Part shown: positions 8,798 to 18,208 of the stretch, piece by piece
Layout of the letters: each line of letters starts with the position of its first letter
How positions within the stretch are numbered: position 1 is the stretch's first letter
Assembly: GCF_001303895.1 (NCBI RefSeq)
Contig: NZ_LJSD01000056.1
Location: forward strand, 62,001-126,000
Direction: 5' to 3'
Origin: Mesorhizobium sp. 1M-11
GTDB lineage: Bacteria; Pseudomonadota; Alphaproteobacteria; Rhizobiales; Rhizobiaceae
DNA length: 64,000 nucleotides
The notes under the pieces: model-generated
Seen by the model: the letters and a program-made list of their open reading frames with translations, nothing else
The model's database searches: none
What the model was told of the DNA's origin: nothing
Program-made: the position numbers and the translations under genes

Positions 8798-11700
8798 TCA
8801 GAAAGCCTTGGGACAGCTGAAACCGGACAACGCCGGCAGCAGGAAGGGATTGGCTCCAGAGCCCGCCTGGATCGTGTATGCAACATCGCGTCCCCCGATG
8901 ACGAAGCGAGCTTCGGTGTTGCCGCCATTGCTGGTGATGGTGGCTTTGTCGAGCAGCCGTTTCAGCGCCCACGGGCCGTCGAATTTCAGCGCGGACTCGC
9001 GGCCGGGCATGTCCGGCAACAGGCTGAGGCTGGCAGAGGCGGAGGCGGTGCCATTCGGCCAGGTCACCGTGCTTGGAACGTTCCCGGCCTGACTGCTTTG
9101 TACGGTCTGACCGTCAATAGTCAGGACTGCGCTGTCGGCGTCGCCGTTGAGCGAGAAGGGCGTGAAGGTGATGTTGACTGACGGCGCCGAGCCACCGGAA
9201 GGAAAGAAGGCGTTGCGGATCTCCGCAGCGGACTGGAACGCCTTCAAGGTCGATTTGGCGAGGCCTCGGCTGGATCGTACGTCCTGCTTCCAGGTCCACT
9301 CCTGGCCCGTCATGTCGATCAGTGGCGCAAGGTTCTGCGCGAAGAAGCGATCCATCACTCCGCCAGGCGCGAACAGCATGGCGAAATCCACCATCGGGAT
9401 GTCTTCCGTGCCGTCGCCGGCGAAGGGATAGTGACCATTGACCGCCTCCTCACAGGCGCGCGTGACGGATTGATCGAGGTTCTGGTTGAGGTTGACTACC
9501 GAGGTCTCGGCGACATCGCCCTCAAACTCGTCCGCCGCTGTGGTCACCATGCGCGCGAGCGGCTTGGGAAGGCGCGAGACATTGGCGCGTAGCGTCGAGA
9601 TCTGCAGCCGAAGGTTCGCGTTGACGCGTTCGGTTTGCGAGGGAACATCGGCCGAGAGCTTCAAGCTCTGGAAAATATCGCGGAAATTCTGGGTCAGTGC
9701 ATCGAGAGGTCGGCGCCCGGCAGTACCGCTGACCAGCGTCTGGAAAGACCGGAACTGTGCCTCTACGCTTGCGCCGGCATTTTGTGCAAGGGCCGAGCTT
9801 GTGCCGGCACGGCTTTGCGACTTGCCCCTGGCGATCTGCAAGCCGATGCGGGCCAAACCCTTGGCCATACCGGCCAGATCGTCCTGCGCAATGCCGGTCT
9901 CGCCCTCGGAGATGGTGTCGTCGTTCGTCAGCGCGGTTTCCTCGGCTATTGCGGTAAACAGCTGGTCAAGTGGGGAGTCCGGCGCTGCGACGGCTGAGAG
10001 CGCGATGTATTGCGGTTTGTCCTTCAGCATCGGCTTGAACTTCAGCTGATCGAGCGCGCCTTTCCAACTGGTGGCGAACTCCTTGCCGTAGCGGTCAACG
10101 AGTTCAGAGCCGAGCTTGGGCAGGTCCTGGTCGATGCCGCCCTGTTCGCCGCCGCCACCCAGTACCCACTGCTCGTCGACAAGCATCTGCGCGATGCGTG
10201 AAAGCTGTGGCAGGAAGAAGCGATTGAACCCGACGTGGGTGTAAAGACCTGGAACATGAAGGTCGGCCAGGTCGCCGCCATCCATGCGTTCGAACAAAAG
10301 CTGGGCCTGAGGGCCTGCACCGGCCGCGATGGAGAAATCCCTCAACCTTGCACCGTAGACCGCCGACTTGATTAGCGCCGACGCGCGATCAGCCAGGCTC
10401 ATTCGACCGAGCGAGCGCTGTGCAGCCTCGATCAGTGGCTGGTTGAGTTCGAAGAGCGGATCATAGGCGTCATCGAGCACAAGCATGGCACGCAGATGCT
10501 TTTCGATCTGAGCGCGGCCTTCGCGGTTGTTTTCTCCTGGATAACGATTTTCTTCCCAGTCCTGCTTCATCCATGAGACGATCAACTCGTCATCGACTTT
10601 CGGCGCCTTGCCGCCCAGCATCAGGTAGATCTTCAGCGGCTGGTAGAGCGTAGCCGGATCGGACATTCTAGTCTGGATCGTCCGCTCTGCCTGAACCAGG
10701 AGGCGGGAGCGGAAGGTCCGCTCAAGCGCCTGCCGATAGGCGGTCCTTGAAGCCGATGAAAGTCTCTCCCGCGGGCTGAGTCCGAAGGTTTCCTCGATTG
10801 GCTTGCCTTGGTTGCCGCTTTCGAAACCGGTCGGCAGGTTGCGCAACTGGTCAAGCGGCCCGATGACGTTTTCCAGGTCGACATCGGTCACGGTCGTGCT
10901 CTTGAGCAGGGAGTCCGCGCTGTCACGATATTGTGCCATCGCCTGTCTGGTTGAAGCGATCAACGACCTGTTGGCGAAGAAGCTGAGGCCCATCACGCCG
11001 AGAGCTGCCACAGCCGCCAGCGCGATCGCCGCAAGACCACCAAATCTGGCCAGCCTGGCGCGCCGTTCGGCGACCCTGTTGAAGGAGACCCAGCCGGATT
11101 CCGGGAAGATCACCTTGGTCAGCAGATCGTGCAGGAAGAAGCTTTTTCCAGTCCCGGAAAGGTGTGGCTGTGACGTGCTGCCGAAACCGCGTCCGATCGC
11201 GCCCAGCACCTGATCGAACGGTGTTCCCTCCTGAGTGCCGGACGAGAAATAGAGCCCACGCAGGCTGACATTCGCCTGCGGTCTGGAGGCATCGAACAGG
11301 CCGCCGATGAAATGCGTGATCCGGCTTCTGAGTGCACCGAACTGAGCCGGAAAGCCGAAGATGGCAATCCGCGCAACCGGATCGGTCTCCTCCTGCAGTC
11401 GATCGACGACCTCTTCCCCCAGGCGCTTGACCAATGCGTCGAATTCGGCGGGTGCCTCGCCGGCCATGTTCCTGGTGCGCTCAGTGGTCTGGAATGTAGC
11501 GCCCCACACCTTACGCCTGCGCATCTCGTCGGAATCGCCGAAATAATCCATGAAACCGGAGACCAGGTCCGCCTTGGTGAAAAGCAGATAGACCGGAAAC
11601 TGGATCTTCAGCGTTTCGTAGAGCTCGTGCAGGCGGCCCCTTATTTCAGTGACATGCGTGTCGAGTTGCCGGTCGTCGAGGCCGATGATGTCGGCGAGGC

Positions 11701-12337
11701 TGATGGCGAGGATGACGCCGTTGATCGGTTGCCTGGTGCGGTATTTCTTCAGCAATTCGAGGAAGGCAAGCCAGTTCGCTTTGTCGCGTGCAGGATCCGA
11801 CTCGAATGTCGTGTAGCGACCGGCCGTGTCTATCAGGACCGCCTCGTCGGTGAACCACCAGTCGCAGGATCGCGTACCACCAACACCCGCTACAGGCTGG
11901 GCATGGCCGGAACCGGCCAGCGGAAATTTCAGCCCGGAATTGACCAGTGCCGTCGTCTTGCCCGCGCCGGGCGGACCGATGACGATGTACCAAGGGATAT
12001 CATAGAGGAAATTGCGCTTGCCGGTTGTCCGCTTCAACGTTGCAACGGCTTCACTCATGCGCGCTTCGAGCGCCTGCGCGTCGTCGTTCTGTTCGTCGCT
12101 GCGCACGATGGCTGTCTCAAGCGCTCGTTGCGCCTTGCGCCTTCGCCAGAAACGGATGCCGTAAAACAGCGCGAGCACAGCGATGGCCACTCCGATGAGC
12201 GTCGCTCGAAGCCAGACGGAACCGAGTGGGCGGCTGTCGGCGAAGCCGACCAGCGGTCCGGCAAACCATATGGCGGCCGAGAAGCCGGTGAGCGCGAGAA
12301 CGCTGAATATCCGCAGCATCCAGCGCATCAGTTCCAT
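8798..12337 (-). CDS. tssM: T6SS inner-membrane protein TssM, first copy (IcmF/ImpL)
   Basis: An 1179-residue IcmF-family protein. It has two membrane helices near the N-terminus (about 10-30 and 45-63), a cytoplasmic NTPase-like domain with an intact Walker A (GPPGAGKT, 121-128), a third helix near residue 430-450 and a large periplasmic part ending in '..FSCPKAF'. TssM spans the inner membrane with TssL and contacts TssJ to form the membrane complex. A second full-length copy lies at 24505-28047; the two are clearly paralogous ('WYIVIGPPGAGKT' against 'WYVIVGPPATGKT') but well diverged. It begins 16 bases after tssL1, and its operon partners are the phosphorylation genes rather than the sheath genes. 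Confidence 0.93.
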   Translation of the reverse strand: MELMRWMLRIFSVLALTGFSAAIWFAGPLVGFADSRPLGSVWLRATLIGVAIAVLALFYGIRFWRRRKAQRALETAIVRSDEQNDDAQALEARMSEAVATLKRTTGKRNFLYDIPWYIVIGPPGAGKTTALVNSGLKFPLAGSGHAQPVAGVGGTRSCDWWFTDEAVLIDTAGRYTTFESDPARDKANWLAFLELLKKYRTRQPINGVILAISLADIIGLDDRQLDTHVTEIRGRLHELYETLKIQFPVYLLFTKADLVSGFMDYFGDSDEMRRRKVWGATFQTTERTRNMAGEAPAEFDALVKRLGEEVVDRLQEETDPVARIAIFGFPAQFGALRSRITHFIGGLFDASRPQANVSLRGLYFSSGTQEGTPFDQVLGAIGRGFGSTSQPHLSGTGKSFFLHDLLTKVIFPESGWVSFNRVAERRARLARFGGLAAIALAAVAALGVMGLSFFANRSLIASTRQAMAQYRDSADSLLKSTTVTDVDLENVIGPLDQLRNLPTGFESGNQGKPIEETFGLSPRERLSSASRTAYRQALERTFRSRLLVQAERTIQTRMSDPATLYQPLKIYLMLGGKAPKVDDELIVSWMKQDWEENRYPGENNREGRAQIEKHLRAMLVLDDAYDPLFELNQPLIEAAQRSLGRMSLADRASALIKSAVYGARLRDFSIAAGAGPQAQLLFERMDGGDLADLHVPGLYTHVGFNRFFLPQLSRIAQMLVDEQWVLGGGGEQGGIDQDLPKLGSELVDRYGKEFATSWKGALDQLKFKPMLKDKPQYIALSAVAAPDSPLDQLFTAIAEETALTNDDTISEGETGIAQDDLAGMAKGLARIGLQIARGKSQSRAGTSSALAQNAGASVEAQFRSFQTLVSGTAGRRPLDALTQNFRDIFQSLKLSADVPSQTERVNANLRLQISTLRANVSRLPKPLARMVTTAADEFEGDVAETSVVNLNQNLDQSVTRACEEAVNGHYPFAGDGTEDIPMVDFAMLFAPGGVMDRFFAQNLAPLIDMTGQEWTWKQDVRSSRGLAKSTLKAFQSAAEIRNAFFPSGGSAPSVNITFTPFSLNGDADSAVLTIDGQTVQSSQAGNVPSTVTWPNGTASASASLSLLPDMPGRESALKFDGPWALKRLLDKATITSNGGNTEARFVIGGRDVAYTIQAGSGANPFLLPALSGFSCPKAF

Positions 12338-12353
12338 TCTCCGGCGCGCCCGC

Positions 12354-13850
12354 TCACAACGTCTCCTCCTTCTGGATCATCACTTCGACACGGCGGTTCT
12401 TGGCGCGGCCGTCCGGCATCGCATTGTCGGCAATCGGTTCATCTTCGCCCTTGCCGTCGGCACTCAGCCTCGAAGGGTCTTTCACCAGTTTGGCCAGCGT
12501 CGACTGGACCGCTCTCGCGCGGGCAACCGAAAGGTCGAAATTCGATTTGAATGTGCTCGATTTCTTCGGCTTCACAGTGTCGGTGTGACCGACGATCTTG
12601 ATGGGCCCGGGCTCAGCATTGAGCGTCGTGGCAATATCCGCGGCAACAGGTTGGAACTGTGCCTTCAGTTCCGCCTGGCCTGACGCGAACAACAGCTGAT
12701 TGCTGATCTCCACGACGATGAAGTCGCCCTTCGTGCGGACACTTACCCCGCCAGCGGCGATCTCCTTGGCAAGCGCTGCGCGGATACGGTCGATCTGGGT
12801 GGTGGCGGTGGGTTGCGGCCGGTTGGCGCGTGTCGCTTCGACGGCCTTCGCCACGCTGGCGCGCTCGATCGTGACCGGCGCCGAAGGGTTGAGCGCCAGC
12901 AATTCCTTGGCAGCCGCGTCGCCTTCATCGGTGATCAGTATCCGCAGCCCAAAAAATACCGCTGTCACCAGTGCAATCGCTGCCGCTGCAATCGCCCAGA
13001 GCGGAAGCATGGCTCCTTGCTTCGGCTGTGTTGCAGCCATGCCCTGCCACCGGGGAGAAATGTCGTCGGCTCCACGTGCTTTGAAATAGCGAAGCGTGTC
13101 GTAGACATCGCATCGAACGCGTTCGAGGGTTTCCCGTTCTTTCGCCAGCCCCCGATATTGGCCCTCGAAGCCCAGCGAAAGGCAGGCGTGCATCAATTCG
13201 AGCAGATCGTAATGCGCTTCAGGTTTGGCGAGGATTTTATTCAGCGCTTCGTAGAAGCCGGTCCCCTGGGGTTGAGTGTGGAAGAACTGCGCCGTCAGGC
13301 TGTGTTGGCTCCAGCCACTTTCTCTTGGCCATGGCAGGTTGCCGACGAGATCGTCTGTGGTTTCGCAAAGGGCAAATTTCGCGATCCGCGCATCATCCTC
13401 CTCGACGCCGGCTTTCGTCATAGTACGATCAAATGTCTCGATCGCGCTTGCGATGTACTCTGCCAACGATGAGGCTTTTCGGTCCAGCGGCATCAGCCGC
13501 AGTTGACCGAGCAACATCAATAAGGGAGCCGCAGCGGCGACGATCTGGTTTGCGCTTCCGTACTTGATGCGGTCTGCTGCGGAGAGAAGGATGTCCTGCT
13601 GCAGTGTCGAAGGCGCTGCAGCTAGACCTGGATCAGAGCCTTGAAAGACTACGGTTCCAGAGGACCATCCGGTCGGCATCCGTTTGTCGATGCGTGTATC
13701 GAACACCGTCGGTTCTCGGGCGGCTAGTGGAGCGTGCCCCACTCCTTGCGGCTCTCTATTTTCGGTAGCTGCAACGGACGGTTGCTTTTGCCGTGGCGCA
13801 CGGATGATTGTCCGGTCCGCAGGGGCCGAGGGATCATCCGTCGAGCTCAT
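12354..13850 (-). CDS. tssL: T6SS TssL with OmpA domain, first copy (DotU/ImpK)
   Basis: A 498-residue protein with a Pro/Ala-rich N-terminal extension, a DotU/TssL cytoplasmic helical domain ('PLLMLLGQLRLM', 'CLSLGFEGQYRG'), one membrane helix at about 280-300 and a periplasmic OmpA-like domain ('VGHTDTVKPKKSS', 'NRRVEVMIQ'). TssL partners with TssM, and the OmpA extension binds peptidoglycan. A second TssL with the same architecture is at 28047-29369. A 278-bp gap precedes this gene, so it may have its own promoter. Confidence 0.93.
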   Translation of the reverse strand: MSSTDDPSAPADRTIIRAPRQKQPSVAATENREPQGVGHAPLAAREPTVFDTRIDKRMPTGWSSGTVVFQGSDPGLAAAPSTLQQDILLSAADRIKYGSANQIVAAAAPLLMLLGQLRLMPLDRKASSLAEYIASAIETFDRTMTKAGVEEDDARIAKFALCETTDDLVGNLPWPRESGWSQHSLTAQFFHTQPQGTGFYEALNKILAKPEAHYDLLELMHACLSLGFEGQYRGLAKERETLERVRCDVYDTLRYFKARGADDISPRWQGMAATQPKQGAMLPLWAIAAAAIALVTAVFFGLRILITDEGDAAAKELLALNPSAPVTIERASVAKAVEATRANRPQPTATTQIDRIRAALAKEIAAGGVSVRTKGDFIVVEISNQLLFASGQAELKAQFQPVAADIATTLNAEPGPIKIVGHTDTVKPKKSSTFKSNFDLSVARARAVQSTLAKLVKDPSRLSADGKGEDEPIADNAMPDGRAKNRRVEVMIQKEETL

Positions 13851-14075
13851 CGGAGCGCCGTGATCAAAGTGCGGCTGACTTCTAAAGGGCCTGCTTTACA
13901 CCTTCCAGGCCGGAACTTGGGACGGATCGAAAAGCGCTTTTTGCTGAAACATGACATCGCTGCACGCCCCAAGCCATGCCGCGTTGCCCGGCAGGCAAGC
14001 TCCCAACCATCATTCTAATCGCACAGGAGGCCGATTGAAATCGGAAAGCAGGATGATCGAAGGGACAGTGCGTTC

Positions 14076-14091
14076 TATGAAACCCGTCACA
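14076..14091. promoter_or_regulatory. CRP-like operator (TATGA-N6-TCACA)
   Basis: TATGA-AACCCG-TCACA matches the TGTGA-N6-TCACA consensus at 9 of 10 positions. It lies in the 278-bp gap between fha1 and tssL1, about 230 bases upstream of the tssL1 start. It is the weakest-placed of the five boxes because of the distance to the gene. I see no other gene or clear structure in this gap. Confidence 0.4.
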
Positions 14092-14128
14092 GACAGCCCA
14101 ATTATGCCGCCGACATGGCTGTGCTTGG

Positions 14129-15193
14129 CTATTTCTGCTTGCCGGCCTTGGCGTAAGCTTCGGCGAAATAGGCGAGAAAGACGTCCAGGACGCCGTTTTC
14201 GTGCTTTTCCTCCATGGTGCGCCAGGTGGCGACCAATGCGTCCCAAGCCTGGCTCTTCTTTGACGAGAAAGATGCCGGTGGCAGTTTTCTGGCGATCGTC
14301 TCTGGCGACAGATCATCGAGCAGCCTGAAAAGCGCGGCTTGCATCGCGGCGTAAGTCGCAATTTCGTGGGTCTTCAGGTCCTGGAACGCGTCTTCGACAC
14401 TGTGCTTGGCATCGAGATAGCCGGCCCTGCGCTTGGCAAACATGATCTCCAATATGTCATCGGTGCCCGGCACGAATTTCAGCGGATTGTTGTCCTCAGC
14501 GCCGATCATCGTACGATGGGGGGTCTTGGCGAGTACCTTGGCGGCGGCGCGCGCCTTGAGCAGCAGCGACAATTGCTCGACGGAGGTTCTCAGTATCGCG
14601 CCGATCTCTGCTGCGACTTCGTGCGGATCGCGCGATTGCAGCAGGTCAGGAGCGATGCCAGCTGCAGTCGCGATATCTCGCAGGATCTCCATCGTACCCG
14701 GCGGCTGTTGAACCGGCGCGGCCGCGCCGGACTGCAGCAATGAGGACGTCGATATCGGTGCTGCTGGAGCGGGGTGTCGCTCCAGGGACCTAAGTGATGG
14801 CATGTCGGGTTCTATCGGGCGGCCCGTCGGCGACAGTTCGCGTTGCGTCGTTCCGGTTGCTTGACCGATGATGACGCGCCCTTCATCGGTCGAAACCGCA
14901 ATGACATAGCGGCCGATAAGCAGCCTGTCGCCGTTGGTCAGTCTATGAGGGGTGGTCATGCGCTGTCTGGAGCCATTGACGAAGGTTCCGTTGCGCGAGA
15001 CGTCGTAGAGCCAGAATGCACCTGCCTGGAAATCGACTTCACAATGACGGCCCGAGATGAACTTGTCGGGATCCGATAACGTCCAGTCACAATTCTCCCG
15101 GCCGATATCGAAGCCGCAATCACGGGCAGCATAGCTTGTAGCGACCCCCGCTGGCAGCCCATCGAGATTGCTGATCTGGAGCGAGATGAACAT
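14129..15193 (-). CDS. T6SS FHA-domain protein, first copy (TagH/ImpI-like)
   Basis: A 354-residue protein with an N-terminal FHA domain (about residues 20-105) and a C-terminal T6SS-specific FHA-associated region containing 'NPLKFVPGTDDILEIMF' and 'YAAMQAALFRLLDDL'. The FHA phosphothreonine-binding residues look complete: 'IGREN', 'SGRHCEV' and 'SRNGTFVNG'. Such proteins are the targets and readers of the PpkA/PppA switch in other systems. It heads the left minus-strand block and is divergent from vgrG. A second FHA gene is at 31206-32660. Confidence 0.88.
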   Translation of the reverse strand: MFISLQISNLDGLPAGVATSYAARDCGFDIGRENCDWTLSDPDKFISGRHCEVDFQAGAFWLYDVSRNGTFVNGSRQRMTTPHRLTNGDRLLIGRYVIAVSTDEGRVIIGQATGTTQRELSPTGRPIEPDMPSLRSLERHPAPAAPISTSSLLQSGAAAPVQQPPGTMEILRDIATAAGIAPDLLQSRDPHEVAAEIGAILRTSVEQLSLLLKARAAAKVLAKTPHRTMIGAEDNNPLKFVPGTDDILEIMFAKRRAGYLDAKHSVEDAFQDLKTHEIATYAAMQAALFRLLDDLSPETIARKLPPASFSSKKSQAWDALVATWRTMEEKHENGVLDVFLAYFAEAYAKAGKQK

Positions 15194-15371
15194 CCGGAAC
15201 CGCCCCGCGAGCCTGATATCTTGGCTATTCTAGCAGCTTGCAGGGGCAGTGGGCGAGGAGCGTTTCACACAGGAGGGCACCAGCCGCTGTTTTGCGACGC
15301 AGTTATTTAGCCCTCATCAAACATATGCTACGCTCGAAAGGGTTTCGTGCGGTGTTTTTGAAATTCCCGAA

Positions 15372-15387
15372 CGTGACGCATTTCACA
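15372..15387. promoter_or_regulatory. CRP-like operator (CGTGA-N6-TCACA)
   Basis: CGTGA-CGCATT-TCACA has 9 of 10 half-site matches to the CRP consensus. It sits in the 249-bp region between the divergent fha1 and vgrG genes, with its centre about 63 bases before the vgrG start codon. The half-sites are identical to those of the box at 199-214. Nothing else was recognised in this intergenic stretch. Confidence 0.55.
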
Positions 15388-15442
15388 GAACGGGGGCTTC
15401 AATTCATCACACTGGCGGTCGCGTCCAGGAGGGGCACGTCCC

Positions 15443-17770
15443 ATGCCAAACGAACGCGCCACGGTTGTGCAGACGCCGGTAGGCGCCGACCTGTTGACCT
15501 TCACCCATCTCATCGGCCGCGATGAGATCAGCCGCTGTTTTGCGTATACTGTCGGCTTCGTCTCCAAGAGCCGCGACGTCGATCCGCTGAAGATGCTGGG
15601 CGGCATCGTTTCGATCGAGGGAGAATCCGACCCAAAGCGCTGGTTCAGCGGTCTCGTGTCGGAGTTCAGGCTTACCCGCCTCGAAGACAGGCTGGCCTTC
15701 TACGAAGCGGTGGTCAGGCCATGGCTCTGGTTTCTCGGCAACACCACCGATTGCCGTATCTTCCAGAACATGACCGCGGTGGAGATCGTCGAAAAGATAT
15801 TCTCGAAATACGGCACGGCGAAATTCGAAAAACGGCTGCAAGGTTCCTATCCATCGCGCGAATACTGTGTGCAGTACGATGAGAGCGACCTGGACTTCGT
15901 GCAACGGCTGCTTGAGCACGAGGGCATTTTCTATTTCTTCGAGCATGACGAGGGTAAACACACGCTCGTGCTCTGCGATGCGATGAGCAAGCTGAAGCCT
16001 GCGCCGGGCTACGACAAGGTGCTCTACAATTTCGAGGGACGGGGTTCGCGACGCGATGTCGAATACATCACTGAATGGATCCCAGGTAGCATGGTGCGAC
16101 CCGGCGCCTATACGCATACCGACTATGATTTCGAGAAGCCTGGCGCCGATTTGATGGCGAAGTCCGCGCAGCCGTTCAGCCACAAGGAAGCTTCTGGCGA
16201 AAACTACCGCCAGCCCGGCGCGCATCTCGACGTTGGACGCGGCGATGCCATTGCTGGAATCCGCCGCGAGGAACTTCAGGCGGTGCACCTGCGCACCACA
16301 GCGGCTGGGACCGTGCGCGGTCTTTTTTCCGGCTGTAAGTTCAATCTGGAGAGCTTTCCGCGCGAGGACCAGAACCAGGAATATCTGGTAATCAGCGCTG
16401 AATATCGGCTGTTCGATCCGGGCTACCGGACCCAGAACGAGGCGCACAGTGAGAACTTCACTGTTATGCTGGGCGTGGCTCCCACCAAAGTGCCGTACCG
16501 GCCGCCGCGTCTTACACCGCGGCCGATCATGCGCGGACCGCAGACGGCAACGGTGGTCGGCCCTTCGGGAGAAGAAATCTTCACCGACAAATATGCGCGG
16601 GTGAAGGTGCAGTTCCACTGGGATCGGCTCGGCAAGAAGGACCAGAATTCTTCCTGTTTCGTGCGGGTGTCGCAGAGCTGGGCCGGCAGCGGCTGGGGCT
16701 TCATCCAGATCCCGCGGATCGGACAGGAGGTCATCGTCGATTTCATCGAGGGCGACCCGGACCTGCCGATCATCACCGGCCGGGTCTACAATGCCTCGCA
16801 GATGCCGCCCTACGGGCTGCCAGGCAATGCGACGCAATCGGGCTGGAAATCCGACTCCTCGAAAGGCGGCGGCGGTTACAACGAACTGATGTTCGAGGAC
16901 AAGGCAGGCTCCGAGCTGGTCAATTTCCAGGCCCAGAAGGACCACCACCTGCTGATCAAGCATGATCGCAACAAGACGGTGCAGCACGACCAGTCCGACC
17001 GCATCGACCACGACGCCAAGCATTCCGTCGGCCACAACCTCGATGAGGACGTCGGCAACAACAAGACGGTCAAGATCGGCGTCGATCAGACCACCAACAT
17101 CGGCAGCAATGATACCGAGACGGTGGGAGCAAACCGCTCATTGACGGTCCAGGCCAACGAGACGATCCATGTCGTGGCCAATTCGACGGAAAACATCGAC
17201 GCCAACCATTCGCAGACGGTGGGGTTGGTTCAGACTGTGACGGTGGGTGCCGCCCGCGTGGATACGGTGGGCGCTGCTGAAGCAAGGACCGTGGGCGCGG
17301 CGCAGACGAACACGATCGGGGCGACACGATCGGTGAGCGTGGGCGCGGGGCAGAGCCACGATATTGGCGCTGCGGACAGCTGGAACATCGCGGCAGCGCA
17401 AACCGTCAATATTGGTGCAGATCAGAGTGTCACAATCGGTGCTGGCCAAACTTTCTCGGTAGGCGCCGCCCGCAGTGCAAGCATCGCGGCAGATGACTCG
17501 ACCACGGTAGGTGGGGGGCATTCACTCTCTGTGACGGGCGCGAGCTCAATCCAGATCGGGGAAGATAGTTCAATCAATGTCGGAAAAAAGCTCATCATCA
17601 CGGCTGGCGACGAGATCCTCATCAAATGTGGGTCAGCCAAGTTCATGATGAAGAAGGACGGCACGATTGCCCTAGAGGGCAAGGATATCTCTGTGAAAGC
17701 ATCGGGCAAGATCGGCATCAAGGCATCGAGCGACATCACAATGAAGGGCTCGAAGATCAGCGAGAATTGA
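15443..17770 (+). CDS. vgrG: T6SS spike protein VgrG
   Basis: A 775-residue VgrG (TssI). Residues about 1-480 are the gp27/gp5-like core, with the hallmark 'YARVKVQFHWDR', 'SCFVRVSQSWAG' and 'IPRIGQEVIVDFIEGDPD' blocks. Residues about 532-692 form a long run of short repeats (spacing about 8 residues, motif xxVGAxxx) expected to fold as a triple-stranded beta-needle. The C-terminus (..KSSDITMKGS-type repeats) resembles DUF2345-like extensions. An AGGAGG site lies 10 bases upstream of the ATG. No enzymatic extension is visible, so effectors probably load via the PAAR-like protein encoded nearby. It starts a plus-strand operon with the DUF6484 and TIGR02270 genes. Confidence 0.95.
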   Translation: MPNERATVVQTPVGADLLTFTHLIGRDEISRCFAYTVGFVSKSRDVDPLKMLGGIVSIEGESDPKRWFSGLVSEFRLTRLEDRLAFYEAVVRPWLWFLGNTTDCRIFQNMTAVEIVEKIFSKYGTAKFEKRLQGSYPSREYCVQYDESDLDFVQRLLEHEGIFYFFEHDEGKHTLVLCDAMSKLKPAPGYDKVLYNFEGRGSRRDVEYITEWIPGSMVRPGAYTHTDYDFEKPGADLMAKSAQPFSHKEASGENYRQPGAHLDVGRGDAIAGIRREELQAVHLRTTAAGTVRGLFSGCKFNLESFPREDQNQEYLVISAEYRLFDPGYRTQNEAHSENFTVMLGVAPTKVPYRPPRLTPRPIMRGPQTATVVGPSGEEIFTDKYARVKVQFHWDRLGKKDQNSSCFVRVSQSWAGSGWGFIQIPRIGQEVIVDFIEGDPDLPIITGRVYNASQMPPYGLPGNATQSGWKSDSSKGGGGYNELMFEDKAGSELVNFQAQKDHHLLIKHDRNKTVQHDQSDRIDHDAKHSVGHNLDEDVGNNKTVKIGVDQTTNIGSNDTETVGANRSLTVQANETIHVVANSTENIDANHSQTVGLVQTVTVGAARVDTVGAAEARTVGAAQTNTIGATRSVSVGAGQSHDIGAADSWNIAAAQTVNIGADQSVTIGAGQTFSVGAARSASIAADDSTTVGGGHSLSVTGASSIQIGEDSSINVGKKLIITAGDEILIKCGSAKFMMKKDGTIALEGKDISVKASGKIGIKASSDITMKGSKISEN

Positions 17771-17779
17771 GGTGCAGCG

Positions 17780-18208
17780 ATGAAACGCCTTCGCGAGCGT
17801 ATTGACGGTGTGATGATCGGCATCTTTCTCGGCTTCGACGACTCGGGATCGCCGCTGGTGGTGTTCCCCGGCAATCCGGAAGAGACAGCATTGCCCGCGC
17901 GCAGTTTGACCGCTCTGACGTCTGATATGGTCGGCTCCGAGGTAGCCTTGCTCTTTCAGGAGGGCAATTCCGTCATGCCGCTTATCGTTGGCCGGGTTAT
18001 CGAGCCGGCGCGTAAGGCCATAGGGCCGCGTGTCGTACGCGACGGTGAGCGCGTGTGTATCATCGGCGGCGAGCGCATTGAACTGCGTTGCGGTAAGGCG
18101 ACCATCATCATGGAAAAGGATGGCCGCATCACCATTCGCGGCACCTATGTCACTAGCCAGGCGAGCGCTACCAATCGCATCCGCGGCGGCTCCATTGATC
18201 TCAACTGA
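17780..18208 (+). CDS. DUF6484 family protein
   Basis: A 142-residue protein of about 50 N-terminal plus 90 beta-rich residues, with 'LTSDMVGSEVALLF' and a terminal repeat-like stretch 'CGKATIIMEKDGRITIRG'. That stretch echoes the VgrG C-terminal needle repeats ('AKFMMKKDGTIALEG'). I recognise the family as DUF6484, found next to vgrG and TIGR02270 genes; function unknown. It begins 9 bases after vgrG and its TGA overlaps the next ATG by one base, so the three genes are coupled. A cap or connector on the spike would fit the repeat similarity, but that is a guess. Confidence 0.75.
   Translation: MKRLRERIDGVMIGIFLGFDDSGSPLVVFPGNPEETALPARSLTALTSDMVGSEVALLFQEGNSVMPLIVGRVIEPARKAIGPRVVRDGERVCIIGGERIELRCGKATIIMEKDGRITIRGTYVTSQASATNRIRGGSIDLN

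Noticed and set aside
11312-12550. Plus-strand open frame of about 410 codons across tssM1/tssL1
   Set aside because: It crosses two real genes on the other strand and shows no protein-like pattern.
13851-14128. Small gene between fha1 and tssL1
   Set aside because: Open frames here are continuations of out-of-frame shadows from fha1 and have no ribosome binding site or recognisable domain.
15194-15442. Possible sigma-54 promoter (TGGC...TTGC) upstream of vgrG
   Set aside because: The spacing between the GG and GC elements is about 17 rather than the required 12 bases.
15407-17035. Long antisense open frame (about 540 codons) opposite vgrG
   Set aside because: It mirrors vgrG codon structure, has no recognisable domain and lacks a ribosome binding site; a usual artefact in GC-rich coding DNA.
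17200-17520. Short tandem-like repeats that could suggest a CRISPR or satellite array
   Set aside because: They are in frame within vgrG, differ in sequence and encode the needle repeats.
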